In this document: one piece after another, positions 28,608 through 39,586 of the stretch
How positions within the stretch are numbered: the first letter of the stretch is position 1
Layout: the number at the start of each line of letters is the position of its first letter
Source of the DNA: an uncultured Gammaproteobacteria bacterium
GTDB taxonomy: Bacteria; Pseudomonadota; Gammaproteobacteria; Eutrophobiales; Eutrophobiaceae
NCBI GenBank assembly: GCA_951812995.1
Contig: CATOTD010000002.1
Coordinates: 379,468-443,467 of the forward strand
Length of the DNA: 64,000 nt
Reading direction: 5' to 3'
Notes under the pieces: generated by a model
The model's input: the letters and a program-made list of their open reading frames with translations, nothing else
Told to the model about the DNA's origin: nothing
The model's database searches: none
Program-made: the position numbers and the translations under genes

Positions 28608-29441
28608 TCAAGTGGTCTTGTACCCCATACTGACACGCTCTATGCCACTGTAGTCTTTAATCGTGGTCGCGATATAGCCATTATCGCGTAACAGTTGTCG
28701 GACTTGTTCAGCTTGATTATAACCATGTTCAAGCAACAACCAACCCGGCGTATTTAAATATGTCTGTGCTTGTTGGATGATGGTGCGTATATCATGCAGG
28801 CCGTCTGCACCCGATACTAAGGCACTGATCGGTTCAAAGCGAACATCACCCTGGTTTAGATGGGGATCGTCTATACAGATATACGGCGGGTTGCTGATGA
28901 TCAAATCATAGGTATTGATGTCAGGGATTTTGAACCAGTTTGCCAGCTTAAAATCAATGTGTTTTATATTGTGCTTTGCCGCATTTGATTTTGCGATCTT
29001 AAGTGTGCCTGTATTTGCGTCTGTAGCCGTAATTATTACATGGGGTCGTTCAGATGCGATGGCAATGGCGATAGCACCCGTGCCAGTACCGAGTTCAAGA
29101 ATCCGGGTTGTAGCATCTTCAGGTATCTGTGCCAGCGCGACCGCAACTAATAATTCGGTTTCAGGTCTTGGAATAAACGTATCGGGATTGACTTGTAATG
29201 CCAGCGACCAAAATTCCTTCTGTCCACAAAGGTAGGCAACGGGATGACCTGCGGCACGCAAAGCGATCAATTTATTAAATGACGCAATCTCTGTAGCGGA
29301 TAATATTTGTTCGGGGTATGTGTAAAGTTGGGTGCGTTCACATTTCAATACTGAACAAAGTAATATTTCTGTATCGAGTCTGGCACTGCTAGATGCTGTC
29401 AGTTTTTGTCGCGCCTGGCCTAGTGCCGTAACGATTTGCAT
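28608..29441 (-). CDS. prmC: peptide chain release factor N5-glutamine methyltransferase
   Basis: Methylates the Gln of the GGQ motif in release factors. The 277-residue protein has SAM motif ILELGTGTGAIAIAIA and the catalytic SNPPYI. It lies 21 bases downstream of prfA, whose product is its substrate. Confidence 0.95.
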   Translation of the reverse strand: MQIVTALGQARQKLTASSSARLDTEILLCSVLKCERTQLYTYPEQILSATEIASFNKLIALRAAGHPVAYLCGQKEFWSLALQVNPDTFIPRPETELLVAVALAQIPEDATTRILELGTGTGAIAIAIASERPHVIITATDANTGTLKIAKSNAAKHNIKHIDFKLANWFKIPDINTYDLIISNPPYICIDDPHLNQGDVRFEPISALVSGADGLHDIRTIIQQAQTYLNTPGWLLLEHGYNQAEQVRQLLRDNGYIATTIKDYSGIERVSMGYKTT

Positions 29442-29462
29442 GGTATTGATGAGCGTTGCTAC

Positions 29463-30545
29463 TTAAGCATTGATCGAGGTAAGTAGATCAGCCTGATATT
29501 CACTGATCAAAGGATCAATCACTATGTCTACATTGCCTTCCAGAAACTCGTCAAGTCGATACAGCGTCAGGTTGATACGATGATCAGTGACTCGACCTTG
29601 CGGGAAATTATAAGTACGAATACGTTCCGAGCGATCACCGCTGCCCACCAGTTGGCGTCGATTTTCTGCTTCCTCATTTTGCTGTTTATCGTGTTCGCGA
29701 TTGCGTAATTTTGCCTGTAATACAGACATGGCGCGGGCCTTATTTTTATGTTGTGAGCGTTCATCCTGACATTCGATGATGGTGTTTGTTGGTATATGCG
29801 TAATACGGATCGCAGAATCCGTTTTATTGACATGTTGACCGCCCGCACCGGATGCACGAAAGGTATCGATGCGTAGATCAGCGGGATTGATTATTATTTC
29901 ATCGATTTTATCTGCCTCGGGTAGTACCGCAACAGTACAGGCTGATGTGTGTACACGACCTTGTGATTCGGTTGCGGGCACACGTTGCACACGATGCGTG
30001 CCTGATTCAAATTTCAGTCTTGAATAAGCCGCCTCACCGATGATACGCATGATGCGCTCTTTATAACCTGTAAGACCACTTTCGGTTGCGCTGATATGTT
30101 CTACCGTCCACGACCTGGTTTCAGCATAACGTGTATACATACGCATCAAGTCCCCTACAAATAAGGCCGCTTCTTCACCACCTGTGCCAGCACGGATCTC
30201 AAGAAAGAGGTTACTGTTGTCGGCAGGATCTTTGGGTAGTAGCAGTATTTGTAATTTTTCCTCAAGGCCGCCATGTTTTATTTTGGCCTGTTTTAGCTCT
30301 TCTGCCGCCAATCCCTGCATTTCCTTATCACCGTCTTTTAATATCTCGTCTGCATTTTTAATATCATTTGCTACCCTCAGATATTGTTTGAAACAACTGA
30401 CTATAGGGCGCACCTCTGCATATTCTTGTGACAATTCACGGAATTTATTTTGCTTGCTGATTATTGTTGGATCAGAAAGTAGGCCCTCAAGCTCTTCCTG
30501 TCGCTCTAATAATTTTTCAAGTTTTAAATGTAATGATTTTTTCAT
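29463..30545 (-). CDS. prfA: peptide chain release factor 1
   Basis: Terminates translation at UAA and UAG. The 360-residue product from ATG (complement 30543-30545) begins [19 protein letters not shown] as in the family; an in-frame start 63 bases upstream is not conserved. The recognition loop region [14 protein letters not shown] and the GGQ motif ([13 protein letters not shown]) are intact. Confidence 0.96.
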   Translation of the reverse strand: MKKSLHLKLEKLLERQEELEGLLSDPTIISKQNKFRELSQEYAEVRPIVSCFKQYLRVANDIKNADEILKDGDKEMQGLAAEELKQAKIKHGGLEEKLQILLLPKDPADNSNLFLEIRAGTGGEEAALFVGDLMRMYTRYAETRSWTVEHISATESGLTGYKERIMRIIGEAAYSRLKFESGTHRVQRVPATESQGRVHTSACTVAVLPEADKIDEIIINPADLRIDTFRASGAGGQHVNKTDSAIRITHIPTNTIIECQDERSQHKNKARAMSVLQAKLRNREHDKQQNEEAENRRQLVGSGDRSERIRTYNFPQGRVTDHRINLTLYRLDEFLEGNVDIVIDPLISEYQADLLTSINA

Positions 30546-30611
30546 GGTTATGTTGTTGGTTATTGGCGACCACGTCTGATCAGGCAATACAATTACGGCT
30601 AGTGGCAACGG

Positions 30612-31892
30612 TTACGGCTTCTTGTCTTTATGGCTGGCGTGTGCTTTCAGACCGTATAATTCTTCAACAGCCTGTAACAAGTCGTCCCGATTTTGAACAC
30701 TTGCATCACGGAGTCTGGTACTGGGGACATGGATTAATTTATTAGTCAGGTTGCGAGTGGTTTCTAGTAAGGTTGTCTCAGGGTCGGCACCGTTTTTTAG
30801 TTTCAGCAATCCCTTCTGTATGACCTCGTTCTGAATCTGCTCTGCTTGACCACGTAATGCGCAGATGATCGACACAGCATCAAGTGAACTCAGCCATTCC
30901 ATATATTCTCGTGTCTGTGCATCAATAATTTTTTCTGCTTGTCTTGCCGCATTTTGTCGGCTTTTCAGATTTTCCTGTACGATGTTTTTTAAATCGTCAA
31001 CATTGTATAAATAAACATCGTCCATATCAGCAACGTCAACGGCTATATCGCGTGGTACAGCGAGATCTACCATAAACACGGGATGGTGTTTTCTGATTTT
31101 TATGGCACTTTCAACAATGGTCTTGTCGAGGATAGGTAAAGTGCTGGCTGTGGATGAAATCACAATATCAGCTTCGGCCAGATGTTTTGGTATATCGCCA
31201 ATCTGTATGGCATAGACAGCATATTCACGGGCTAATTGTTGTGAACGTGCTAATGTACGATTTGCAATAATCATGCGATTTAAACCATTGTCATGCAGAT
31301 GTCGGGCAACGAGTTCAATCGTGTCTCCAGCACCAATCAAAAGTGCGGTTTGATTTTTTAAGTCGCCGAATATCTGTTGCGCCAGGCGCATGGCCGCATA
31401 GGCGATGGAGACGGGATGATTGCCAATGGTGGTACTGTTTCTAACTTCTTTTGCAACATGAAAGGAATGTTGAAACAGGCGATTTAACTGATGGCCAATA
31501 CTACCGGCATTGATCGCCTTTTGGTAAGCCTCTTTTAACTGGCCTAAAACTTGAGTCTCCCCCAGAATCATTGAATCAAGACCGCTTGCCACACGTAACA
31601 CATGTCGAACCGCGTTTTGATCAGGGTGTTTATACAAAAATGGTCGTAATTGATCTTGCTTCATGCCATGAAAATTGTGTAGCCATTCAATGGGACTATG
31701 ATTATTCTGTTGATCGACGTTGCAATATAGTTCGGTGCGATTACAAGTTGAGAGGATGGCCGCTTCATGTACACCATTTTGGTGTTTCAACTCGCTCAAG
31801 GCATCAGACACGGCGTCGCCACCGAAATTGATTTTTTCCCGAACTTCAAGCGGTGCTGTTGAGTGGTTAATTCCGCAGGCAATAAGCGTCAT
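30612..31892 (-). CDS. hemA: glutamyl-tRNA reductase
   Basis: First step of C5-pathway tetrapyrrole synthesis. The protein begins MTLIACGINHSTAPLEVRE, with the catalytic Cys in STCNRTELY near residue 50 and the NADPH-binding LLIGAGDTIELVARHL region. An in-frame ATG five codons upstream is also possible. First gene of the minus-strand operon; haem demand by the nearby oxidase locus fits the neighbourhood. Confidence 0.95.
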   Translation of the reverse strand: MTLIACGINHSTAPLEVREKINFGGDAVSDALSELKHQNGVHEAAILSTCNRTELYCNVDQQNNHSPIEWLHNFHGMKQDQLRPFLYKHPDQNAVRHVLRVASGLDSMILGETQVLGQLKEAYQKAINAGSIGHQLNRLFQHSFHVAKEVRNSTTIGNHPVSIAYAAMRLAQQIFGDLKNQTALLIGAGDTIELVARHLHDNGLNRMIIANRTLARSQQLAREYAVYAIQIGDIPKHLAEADIVISSTASTLPILDKTIVESAIKIRKHHPVFMVDLAVPRDIAVDVADMDDVYLYNVDDLKNIVQENLKSRQNAARQAEKIIDAQTREYMEWLSSLDAVSIICALRGQAEQIQNEVIQKGLLKLKNGADPETTLLETTRNLTNKLIHVPSTRLRDASVQNRDDLLQAVEELYGLKAHASHKDKKP

Positions 31893-32149
31893 GGTTATGG
31901 CAATCAAATATTATTTATACGAAAATTCTGTGCCAGAATGTGGTCAAATACAAGGAAAACAAGACTAATTATTGTGCCGATTACCAGAGCGCGGAATATA
32001 ATTGACAGCGTTGAGCAAAACAGATGCCCTAGTATTGCATCGCACAATGCAACGTTAGCCGCATGATCTTAACAGATAAACCCGCTACTATTATTTTCCA
32101 TTCTGATCTGACAAAATGATTCACAAACAGTGTTTTTAATATAGCAAAA

Positions 32150-33925
32150 ATGTCTCGATATTTATCCTACACAGACTTACTTAAATTACCTGTATTACTA
32201 CTGGTTTTATTGCTTGGTGCTTGTGTTACGGCCCCAAAAGAGATTATTACTGAAAGCACTCCAATTACACCAGAAACGGAAACAGCGGCGGTCGCGACCC
32301 CTGATCCAGCCCCAGAGAGAGTATTGCCAGAGCGTCCAAAGATTGAGCTCACCGAGGATATTTTGTTCAAAATATTGCTTGCGGAAATAGCTGGACAACG
32401 TGGAAAAATTCAGATTGCCGTTGAAAATTATCTCAATTTGGCCAGAACAACTCGCGACCCCGTGGTTATTGAGCGGGCAACACGGATATCTGTTTATGCA
32501 CGCGATAATGAGTCTGCTTATGAAGCAGCCATGCTGTGGATTGCCGTAGACCCGGAAAATCCTGACGCGCATCAGGTGTTGACGATAATGAACTTGCGCC
32601 AGGGCGATATTGATCAGGCATTACGTCATCTTGAAATCATCCTGGCGGGTAGTGAAGGGCAATTTGATCAAAAACTTTGGATGGTCGCGAATTTTCTTGA
32701 TCGTGAAGATGATCGTATTGCGGCATTACAATTGATGGAAAGATTGATGGAAAATTATATGGATGATCCAGAGGCAATGTTTGCGTTCGCGCATGTGACT
32801 GCACGGATGGGTGCGCTGGATCGTTCTCAGGATTTACTAGAGCGCGTCCTGATACTAAAACCAGACAACGATGCGGCAGCGATGGCTTATCTTGCGCTAT
32901 TAAGCAAGCAAGGAGAGCCAACTAAAGCACTGACATGGATTGAGTCTACGCTTAAAGATAAGGAGGATGATTTTAACCTGCGTATGGCCTACGCCAGGTT
33001 GTTGACGGAAGTGCAAAGATTTGATGATGCGCGACGACAATTTGAAATATTGTCTGCTCAGGCACCGAATAATGTCGATGTACTCTACGCGCTGGGCTTG
33101 CTCTATTTGCAAAACAATCGTCTGACTGCCGCCGAATCTTCTTTCATGCGCTTGACTAAATTAAAAAAACGGGTGTTTGACGCTAATTATTACCTCGCCC
33201 GTATTGCAGAAGAAAAAAACGAATTAGATAAGGCGAATGCGCTATACCAAGGTGTGCACGGTGGTGAAAACTATCTTGACGCACGCATACGCTTGAGTCT
33301 GGTGCTTGCCAAGCAAGGTGATGTCGATAAAGCATTGCGCAATATCCGCGCTATTCAAAAAACCGGGGATTCAAATCGATTAATCCTGATTCAGGCAGAA
33401 AGCGAAATACTTATTAATGCAAAGCGTTATCCAGAAGCCATGGTTCTGTTTGATGAGGCAATCGCCAATGAGAGTCATGCTGACCTACTCTATTCTCGCG
33501 CCATGTTAGCTGAAAATATGGGGCGGCTGGATATACTGGAGGCCGATCTCAGGACCATTCTTAAAGAAGATCCGAATAATGCCACGGCATTAAATGCGTT
33601 GGGTTATACGCTTGCCGACCGGACGGATCGATATGATGAGGCTTATGGCTATATAAAACGTGCCTATGAAATCAGGCCAGATAATTTTTATATATTAGAT
33701 AGTATGGGCTGGGTGCTGTATCGTTTAGGACGATTGGATGAAGCGGTTGCATATCTGCAAAAGGCACATAAATTGAGAAACGATCCTGAAATTGCCGCTC
33801 ATCTTGGTGAAGTGCTTTGGGTCAAGGGAGATGAACAGGCGGCTAAAGAAATTTGGGATACCGCGCTCAAAGATACGCCAACAGATGATCATTTATTGGA
33901 TGTCATCGATCGATTCAAACCGTGA
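32150..33925 (+). CDS. TPR-repeat outer-membrane lipoprotein
   Basis: The 591-residue product has a lipoprotein signal (lipobox LLGAC at residues 21-25) and about a dozen tetratricopeptide-type helical repeats from residue 100 on, with clear examples near NNRLTAAESSFMRL and ATALNALGYTLADRTDRY. Proteins of this type precede lolB in many Gammaproteobacteria; the role is probably as an envelope scaffold, but it is not established. Stop overlaps the lolB start. Confidence 0.88.
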   Translation: MSRYLSYTDLLKLPVLLLVLLLGACVTAPKEIITESTPITPETETAAVATPDPAPERVLPERPKIELTEDILFKILLAEIAGQRGKIQIAVENYLNLARTTRDPVVIERATRISVYARDNESAYEAAMLWIAVDPENPDAHQVLTIMNLRQGDIDQALRHLEIILAGSEGQFDQKLWMVANFLDREDDRIAALQLMERLMENYMDDPEAMFAFAHVTARMGALDRSQDLLERVLILKPDNDAAAMAYLALLSKQGEPTKALTWIESTLKDKEDDFNLRMAYARLLTEVQRFDDARRQFEILSAQAPNNVDVLYALGLLYLQNNRLTAAESSFMRLTKLKKRVFDANYYLARIAEEKNELDKANALYQGVHGGENYLDARIRLSLVLAKQGDVDKALRNIRAIQKTGDSNRLILIQAESEILINAKRYPEAMVLFDEAIANESHADLLYSRAMLAENMGRLDILEADLRTILKEDPNNATALNALGYTLADRTDRYDEAYGYIKRAYEIRPDNFYILDSMGWVLYRLGRLDEAVAYLQKAHKLRNDPEIAAHLGEVLWVKGDEQAAKEIWDTALKDTPTDDHLLDVIDRFKP

Positions 33926-34518
33926 TCCGCTCATTGCCAACACTATTACTGGCGGTATCGATGCTGAGTGCTTGTAGTTCCGCGCCCAAGATTGATGCCG
34001 GCCTAAAATCGCAACAGTGGTTGGAACATCAAATCGCCATCAGCGGTATTCATCGTTGGTATATCAATGGACGTGTAGCGGTTAAAAGCGAGCAAGAGAG
34101 CGGCACCGCCAGTTTGTTATGGGATCAATCTTTTGCAGATTATGAATTGCGCATTATCGCACCGTTAGGACAGGGGACTTACATTTTACAAGGCACTCGT
34201 GCTGGCATCATGATGCGTGATCCTGAAAATAATACCACGACGGCAAAAACGGCCGCCCAATTATTGTATGCCGCACTTGGCTGGAAACTACACCTTGGTG
34301 GCTTGCAATACTGGATACGCGGTGTACCCGAGCCCGCTACGACCTATAGCGGACTCGCGCTTGACGATAAAGGCCGACTCACGCATGTACAACAATCCGG
34401 TTTCGATATTCATATCTCACGCTATACCGAGCAAGATGGCATCTCATTACCCGAAAAATTAACCATTAAGAGTGATGATCTGCAGTTAAAGTTACTTGTG
34501 CAAAACTGGGAGATATAA
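33922..34518 (+). CDS. lolB: outer-membrane lipoprotein receptor LolB
   Basis: Accepts lipoproteins from LolA and inserts them in the outer membrane. The 198-residue protein begins at GTG 33922, overlapping the TPR gene stop (GTGA), and has the lipobox MLSAC (residues 15-19). WYINGRVAVKS and SLLWDQSFADYELRI match the LolB fold opening. Confidence 0.9.
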   Translation: MIRSLPTLLLAVSMLSACSSAPKIDAGLKSQQWLEHQIAISGIHRWYINGRVAVKSEQESGTASLLWDQSFADYELRIIAPLGQGTYILQGTRAGIMMRDPENNTTTAKTAAQLLYAALGWKLHLGGLQYWIRGVPEPATTYSGLALDDKGRLTHVQQSGFDIHISRYTEQDGISLPEKLTIKSDDLQLKLLVQNWEI

Positions 34519-34648
34519 TGGTTATGATTAAAAAGCCAGGATCGTTGCATGCGTACTGGCTGTTTGCGTCTTTGCAAGGCACTTTCTCGTTAGCACAAAA
34601 AATATTATCTTTAGAGGCATTCAAAATAAAGTTGATTACGGTGATAAA

Positions 34649-35503
34649 TTGCGTAGTTCTGGATGGCCGGCCCCGGCAAAATTAAATCTATTTTTACATA
34701 TTACAGGTCAACGGCCAGATGGCTATCATCTACTACAGACCGTGTTTCAGTTTATTGATCTGGCTGATGAGCTTGATTTTACTATTTTAGATTCCGATAT
34801 GATCGCGTGTCGTTCAACCTTGAAAAACGTTGCGGCTGTTGATGATCTGGTTGCAAGAGCCGCACATTGCTTAAAAAAAAATACCGGTTGTATGCAGGGC
34901 GTTGATATTAATGTCAGTAAAAAAATTCCTGTTGGTGGTGGTTTGGGTGGCGGCAGTTCCGATGCGGCAACAACATTGGTTGCGTTAAATGAATTGTGGC
35001 GTTGTGGCTTATCGACAGAGGAATTGGCTGGTTTAGGACTCTCGCTAGGGGCTGATGTGCCGGTATTTGTCCAGGCCCATGCGGCCTGGGCTGAAGGTGT
35101 CGGCGAAAATCTGATCCAGATAACGCCAGAAGAATGTATTTATCTCGTCATACATCCAGGTTGCAGTGTTGCGACGGCGAGCGTATTTAACGCAGATGAT
35201 TTGACACGGAATACATCGACAATCACAATACGCGACTTTCTCGAAAGAGGCGGGATTAATGACTGTGAATCTGTAGTACGAAAGAACTACAAAGCAGTGG
35301 CACAAGCCTTGGATTGGCTGGCATATTTTGCGCCAGCGAAACTTACAGGTACAGGGGCTTGTATATTTGCCGCATTCCCGGATAGACAAGCCGCAACGAG
35401 AGTAAAACAGCAAATGCCTGATATATGGCAGGGCTATGTTGTCAAAGGAGTGAATCAATCTCCCTTATTGGAACGATTGGCGACCGAACAGTCCAGGGAT
35501 TAA
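34649..35503 (+). CDS. ispE: 4-diphosphocytidyl-2-C-methyl-D-erythritol kinase
   Basis: GHMP kinase of the MEP isoprenoid pathway. The 284-residue protein has WPAPAKLNLFLHI at the N terminus and the ATP motif PVGGGLGGGSSDAATTL near residue 95. The start is TTG at 34649; no better codon precedes the conserved N terminus. A 130-base gap separates it from lolB. Confidence 0.95.
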   Translation: MRSSGWPAPAKLNLFLHITGQRPDGYHLLQTVFQFIDLADELDFTILDSDMIACRSTLKNVAAVDDLVARAAHCLKKNTGCMQGVDINVSKKIPVGGGLGGGSSDAATTLVALNELWRCGLSTEELAGLGLSLGADVPVFVQAHAAWAEGVGENLIQITPEECIYLVIHPGCSVATASVFNADDLTRNTSTITIRDFLERGGINDCESVVRKNYKAVAQALDWLAYFAPAKLTGTGACIFAAFPDRQAATRVKQQMPDIWQGYVVKGVNQSPLLERLATEQSRD

Positions 35504-35536
35504 ATTTATTCGTATGAAACTTAGTAATGATTGAAT

Positions 35537-35612
35537 TGGGGTGTGGCCAAGTGGTTAAGGCACAGGGTTTTGATCCCTGCATTCCCAGGTTCGAATCCTG
35601 GCACCCCAGCCA
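35537..35612 (+). tRNA. tRNA-Gln (anticodon TTG)
   Basis: Full cloverleaf: acceptor TGGGGTG pairs with CACCCCA, anticodon stem CAGGG/CCCTG encloses loop TTTTGAT (anticodon TTG), T arm CCAGG TTCGAAT CCTGG. Discriminator G and an encoded CCA end (35610-35612) are present. Located between ispE and prs, a classical gammaproteobacterial site. Confidence 0.97.
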
Positions 35613-35643
35613 TATTTTTAAATAATCTGGAGATTGCAAGTTT

Positions 35644-36597
35644 ATGCCCATTGCCAATATGATGTTATTTAGTGGCAACGCCAACCCAAAGCTGGCACTT
35701 GAGTCGGCGGAATATTTAAATATCCCATTGGGCAAGATAGCCGTTGGTCGATTCAGCGATGGCGAGGTCATGGTTGAAATCAATGAAAATGTTCGTGGTT
35801 GCGATGCATACATTATGCAATCGGTTTGTGCACCGACAAATGATAATTTGATGGAATTGCTGGTCATCGCCGATGCCTTGAAGCGCGCTTCAGCCGCGCG
35901 TATTACCGCCGTTATTCCCTATCTAGGCTATACGCGGCAGGATCGACGTTCGCGTTCTGCGCGCGTGCCAATAACGGCTAAAATGGTTGCAAATATGATT
36001 GCCGCGGCCGCCATTGATCGTGTTTTGACGGTAGATTTACATGCTGATCAGATCCAGGGGTTTTTTGATATTCCACTGGATAATGTCTATGGATCGCCCG
36101 TGTTATTGGGTGATGTATGGAAGCATGAATACCCTGATTTAATAGTCGTCTCGCCTGATGTTGGTGGTGTAGTACGGGCGCGGGCTTTGGCAAAAAGACT
36201 GGATGACACGGAATTGGCGATTATTGATAAACGCCGACCCAATCCAAACGAATCCGAGATTATGAAAATCATTGGTGATGTGGAGGGTCGTACTTGCGTT
36301 ATTATTGATGATTTAGTCGATACTGCGGGTACATTGTGCAATGCTGCCGGGGCTTTGAAGGACGCTGGAGCGGTTAAGGTGGTCGCTTACTGCACGCATC
36401 CAGTACTTTCTGGCAATGCTGTCACAAACATTGAGGACTCAAGACTTGATGAATTGGTAGTAACAGATACAATCCCGCTACGCCCAGAAGCTACAAGCTG
36501 TGATCGTATTCGACAACTCAGCGTTGCGGCCATGCTGGCCGAGAGTATGCGTCGTATTGCAGAATGTGAATCCTTAAGTTCAATGTTTTTAGATTAA
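35644..36597 (+). CDS. prs: ribose-phosphate pyrophosphokinase
   Basis: Makes PRPP from ribose 5-phosphate and ATP. The 317-residue protein has the family motifs [28 protein letters not shown] and the PRPP loop [13 protein letters not shown]. Follows tRNA-Gln by 31 bases. Confidence 0.97.
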   Translation: MPIANMMLFSGNANPKLALESAEYLNIPLGKIAVGRFSDGEVMVEINENVRGCDAYIMQSVCAPTNDNLMELLVIADALKRASAARITAVIPYLGYTRQDRRSRSARVPITAKMVANMIAAAAIDRVLTVDLHADQIQGFFDIPLDNVYGSPVLLGDVWKHEYPDLIVVSPDVGGVVRARALAKRLDDTELAIIDKRRPNPNESEIMKIIGDVEGRTCVIIDDLVDTAGTLCNAAGALKDAGAVKVVAYCTHPVLSGNAVTNIEDSRLDELVVTDTIPLRPEATSCDRIRQLSVAAMLAESMRRIAECESLSSMFLD

Positions 36598-36691
36598 CGG
36601 AATGTAACAGTTCTCCTGGCTGGTCGCGTTCAGGAGGCGGTCAATAACCCTTAAATACCAAGCGCCTAACAATACCAAGGAGTAGTTAACA

Positions 36692-37354
36692 ATGAATGAA
36701 TTTGAACTCGTCGCCGAAGTGCGGACTGATGCCGGAAAAGGTGCGAGCCGCCGCTTGCGCCGCGATGGTAAATTGCCTGGTATCGTTTACGGTACCGGCA
36801 AGGAAGCAGCCATGATCGCGTTGCAACATAATGTTGTCATGCACCATCTTGAGCATGAGGCTTTCTACTCACACATCCTGACGCTCAAGATCGGAAATGA
36901 TGCTGAAAAAGTCGTATTAAAAGACCTGCAACGCCATCCCTATAAACGATCGCTATTACATATTGATTTATTGCGGGTTGATGCCAACGAAAGGCTGACG
37001 ATGCGTATTCCGCTACACTATATGAATGAAGAAAAATGCACGGGTGTTAAAAATGAAGGGGGTGTTATCAGCCATCTCATGACAGACATCGACATTGTTT
37101 GCTTACCTAAAGATCTGCCTGAATATATTGAAGTCGATATGTTGGACGTAGCGCTAAATGAAACCTTGCATTTATCCGATCTAAAATTACCCGAAGGTGT
37201 ACAGATTCACAGTCTCTTACACGGTGGCGATGATTCTCAGCCAATTGTCTCTGTGCATGCGCCTAAAGTAACGGTTGTAGATGATGTTGATGACGACGAG
37301 GCCACGACGGATACGGTTGTAGAAGATGCTAAAGACAGCGACAGCGATAGCTGA
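36692..37354 (+). CDS. rplY: 50S ribosomal protein L25, Ctc form
   Basis: Binds 5S rRNA. The 220-residue length shows the two-domain Ctc (general stress) form rather than the short E. coli L25; the N-terminal domain has KGASRRLRRDGKLPGIVYG. The C-terminal tail is strongly acidic (DDVDDDEATTDTVVEDAKDS). Preceded by AAGGAG and followed by pth six bases later. Confidence 0.95.
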   Translation: MNEFELVAEVRTDAGKGASRRLRRDGKLPGIVYGTGKEAAMIALQHNVVMHHLEHEAFYSHILTLKIGNDAEKVVLKDLQRHPYKRSLLHIDLLRVDANERLTMRIPLHYMNEEKCTGVKNEGGVISHLMTDIDIVCLPKDLPEYIEVDMLDVALNETLHLSDLKLPEGVQIHSLLHGGDDSQPIVSVHAPKVTVVDDVDDDEATTDTVVEDAKDSDSDS

Positions 37355-37360
37355 GGGTGA

Positions 37361-37966
37361 GTGGCAACACCGTTAAAATTGATTGTGGGCTTGGGTAATC
37401 CAGGCCCGGAATATTATATGACGCGGCACAATGCCGGTTTTTGGTTTGTCGATGCCTTGGCCAACAAACTCTCCTTGAATTTCTCTCTGGATAAAAAATT
37501 TCAAGCCGAGGTATGTCGTTATCAAGACGATGCGGTCGATTGCTGGCTTTGTAAACCGCAGACCTATATGAATGACAGTGGTGCGCCGGTGCAGGCATTG
37601 ATGCATTATTACAAGATGGCTGTGGATCAGATCATGGTGGTGCATGATGAAGTTGATCTACCGCCTGGCACCACCCGGCTTAAGAAAGCGGGTGGTCACG
37701 GCGGTCATAATGGTCTGCGCGATATTATGCAACGCACAGGCAGTCGTAATTTTTTACGCTTAAGGATCGGCGTTGGTCATCCTGGCAGTAAAGACAAGGT
37801 TGTATCGTATGTCTTGGGTCGTGCGAGTGCCGCTGAGACTGATCAAATCATTGCTTCATTTTCGTTAGCACTTGAGATGTCCGCTCGATTTTTTCAGGAC
37901 CATCCAGATAAATTGATGACCGAGCTGAATAAGAAACATAAACCAGAGGCAGGTCCACCGACTTAA
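37361..37966 (+). CDS. pth: peptidyl-tRNA hydrolase
   Basis: Recycles peptidyl-tRNAs released from ribosomes. The 201-residue protein has [18 protein letters not shown], with the catalytic His, and [14 protein letters not shown] plus [12 protein letters not shown]. Start codon GTG at 37361. Confidence 0.96.
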   Translation: MATPLKLIVGLGNPGPEYYMTRHNAGFWFVDALANKLSLNFSLDKKFQAEVCRYQDDAVDCWLCKPQTYMNDSGAPVQALMHYYKMAVDQIMVVHDEVDLPPGTTRLKKAGGHGGHNGLRDIMQRTGSRNFLRLRIGVGHPGSKDKVVSYVLGRASAAETDQIIASFSLALEMSARFFQDHPDKLMTELNKKHKPEAGPPT

Positions 37967-37985
37967 CGCATGCGGAATACACACG

Positions 37986-39077
37986 GTGGGATTTAAATGC
38001 GGCATTGTGGGGTTGCCGAATGTGGGCAAATCAACGCTCTTTAATGCGCTGACTCATTCGGCGATAGAGGCCGCCAATTACCCCTTCTGCACAATCTCCC
38101 CACATGTGGGCATTGTTGCTGTGCCTGATGTGCGGATGCAACAGTTGGCTACGATTGCCAAGCCAGAAAGAATCGTCCCGGCATATATGGAGTTTGTCGA
38201 TATCGCGGGTCTTGTTGCGGGTGCGTCCAAGGGTGCGGGACTGGGCAATACATTCCTCGCCAATATTCGCGAGACACAGGCCATAGCGCAAGTAGTGCGT
38301 TGTTTTACAGATGACAACATTGTGCATGTCGCAGGTAAGATTAATCCGCTGTCCGATATTGAAATCATCAATACAGAACTCTGTCTTGCCGATCAGGAAA
38401 CAGTGACCAGGGTATTGCAAAAGGCTACAAAGTTGACTCGCAGTGGTGATAAAACAGCGAAACAGGATCAGGCACGATTAACAGCGGTGCTGGCGCATCT
38501 TGATCAGGGCTTGCCGGTGCGTTCGATGAATTTATCAGCAGATGATCAGGTCTTGATTCATGATCTACATTTATTAACGCAAAAGCCGATGCTGTATATT
38601 GCCAATGTTGGAGAGGCTGAGCTTGAGACCAATCCATGGCTGGAAAAAGTACAGTGTTTTATAGAAAATGAAAGCGCAGAACTTATCTCGGTATGTGCCG
38701 CGGCCGAGTCTGAAATATCACAGCTACCAGAAGATGAGCAACAGGAATTCCTCGATGCCTTGGGCATGGAAGCACCAGGATTGAATCGCGTTATTCGCGC
38801 GGGGTATAGGTTATTGGGATTGCAAAATTATTTTACGGCGGGGGCAAAAGAAGTGCGTGCCTGGACTATCCCGGTCGGTGCGACTGCACCAGAGGCGGCA
38901 GGTGTTATCCATACGGATTTTGAACGTGGTTTTATCCGCGCAGAAGTTATGGCCTATGCCGATTATATTCAGTACCAGGGCGAACAAGGCGCGAAGGATG
39001 CGGGCAAATGGCGTTCAGAGGGGAAGGAATATCGTGTCAAGGATGGCGATGTCATCTTGTTCAGGTTTAATGTGTAA
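37986..39077 (+). CDS. ychF: redox-regulated ribosome-associated ATPase YchF/OLA1
   Basis: Obg-family P-loop ATPase, 363 residues, with [15 protein letters not shown], the [17 protein letters not shown] switch and the C-terminal TGS domain ([21 protein letters not shown]). Start codon GTG at 37986. Ends the lolB-ychF housekeeping block. Confidence 0.97.
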   Translation: MGFKCGIVGLPNVGKSTLFNALTHSAIEAANYPFCTISPHVGIVAVPDVRMQQLATIAKPERIVPAYMEFVDIAGLVAGASKGAGLGNTFLANIRETQAIAQVVRCFTDDNIVHVAGKINPLSDIEIINTELCLADQETVTRVLQKATKLTRSGDKTAKQDQARLTAVLAHLDQGLPVRSMNLSADDQVLIHDLHLLTQKPMLYIANVGEAELETNPWLEKVQCFIENESAELISVCAAAESEISQLPEDEQQEFLDALGMEAPGLNRVIRAGYRLLGLQNYFTAGAKEVRAWTIPVGATAPEAAGVIHTDFERGFIRAEVMAYADYIQYQGEQGAKDAGKWRSEGKEYRVKDGDVILFRFNV

Positions 39078-39130
39078 TGCCAAATCGTATGCCCGCCAGC
39101 GTGTATGTTGCAAGATACGACTCGTGAGCA

Positions 39131-39271
39131 ACGCGGGTTGGGTGTGGGTCAAGCTGGGTCGGGCTGAGTCAAGCTGAGTCGGGTCGAGACGGACCGAGTC
39201 AAGTGTGACTGGGCTGGGTTGAGCTGATTCAAGCTGAGTGTGGGTAAGTACCACTTGAGTGCAAAGGTCTC
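39131..39271. repeat. 10-bp-period degenerate array ending in GTGCAAAGGTCTC
   Basis: On the minus strand the tract reads as about eleven 10-base units with consensus ACYCAGCYYG, the same unit as at 22.2 kb. It is followed by GTGCAAAGGTCTC (39259-39271) and then AATCT, as at 22339-22356. No matching left terminal repeat is evident. The apparent open frames across it are by-products of the periodicity. Confidence 0.7.
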
Positions 39272-39287
39272 AATCTTGGCGTTTAAG

Positions 39288-39533
39288 TCAGCCATCGCCG
39301 CCGTGTGTTAGATTTTTAATCGCATGGTAAGCAATCAAAATATAGCCCAAGCCAGCCCACCAAAGTACCGTTGCTGAAAATATACTGACAAAATAGATGG
39401 CAATACAAAGACATTTTATAATCATCAATTTGCCGCGCGACAATAGCCAAGCCAACGCGCTTATGTAATGATGACGGTTTTGGTTTGTCTTAATTGACCC
39501 GCATGTGAAAGGGGTGGAAGTGGGCGCAGACAT
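39288..39533 (-). CDS. possible small membrane protein
   Basis: An 81-codon frame; its second half (from an internal ATG) has a hydrophobic helix (CIAIYFVSIFSATVLWWAGLGYILIAY region). No family recognised and no clear ribosome-binding site. Could be spurious; it is the only candidate in the 509 bases between ychF and the next gene besides the repeat array. Confidence 0.3.
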   Translation of the reverse strand: MSAPTSTPFTCGSIKTNQNRHHYISALAWLLSRGKLMIIKCLCIAIYFVSIFSATVLWWAGLGYILIAYHAIKNLTHGGDG

Positions 39534-39586
39534 CAGTATAATCCTGGTTATAAATTTTTACTGTAGTTTACCTTGGAGGTATCAGC

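Noticed and set aside
32001..32040. TTGACA near 32001 as a promoter for the TPR lipoprotein gene
   Set aside because: No acceptable -10 element at 16-18 bp spacing.
39015..39254. Repetitive minus-strand frame with LDSARP-type repeats
   Set aside because: Artefact of the 10-bp-period array; no start signal and it runs into ychF antisense.
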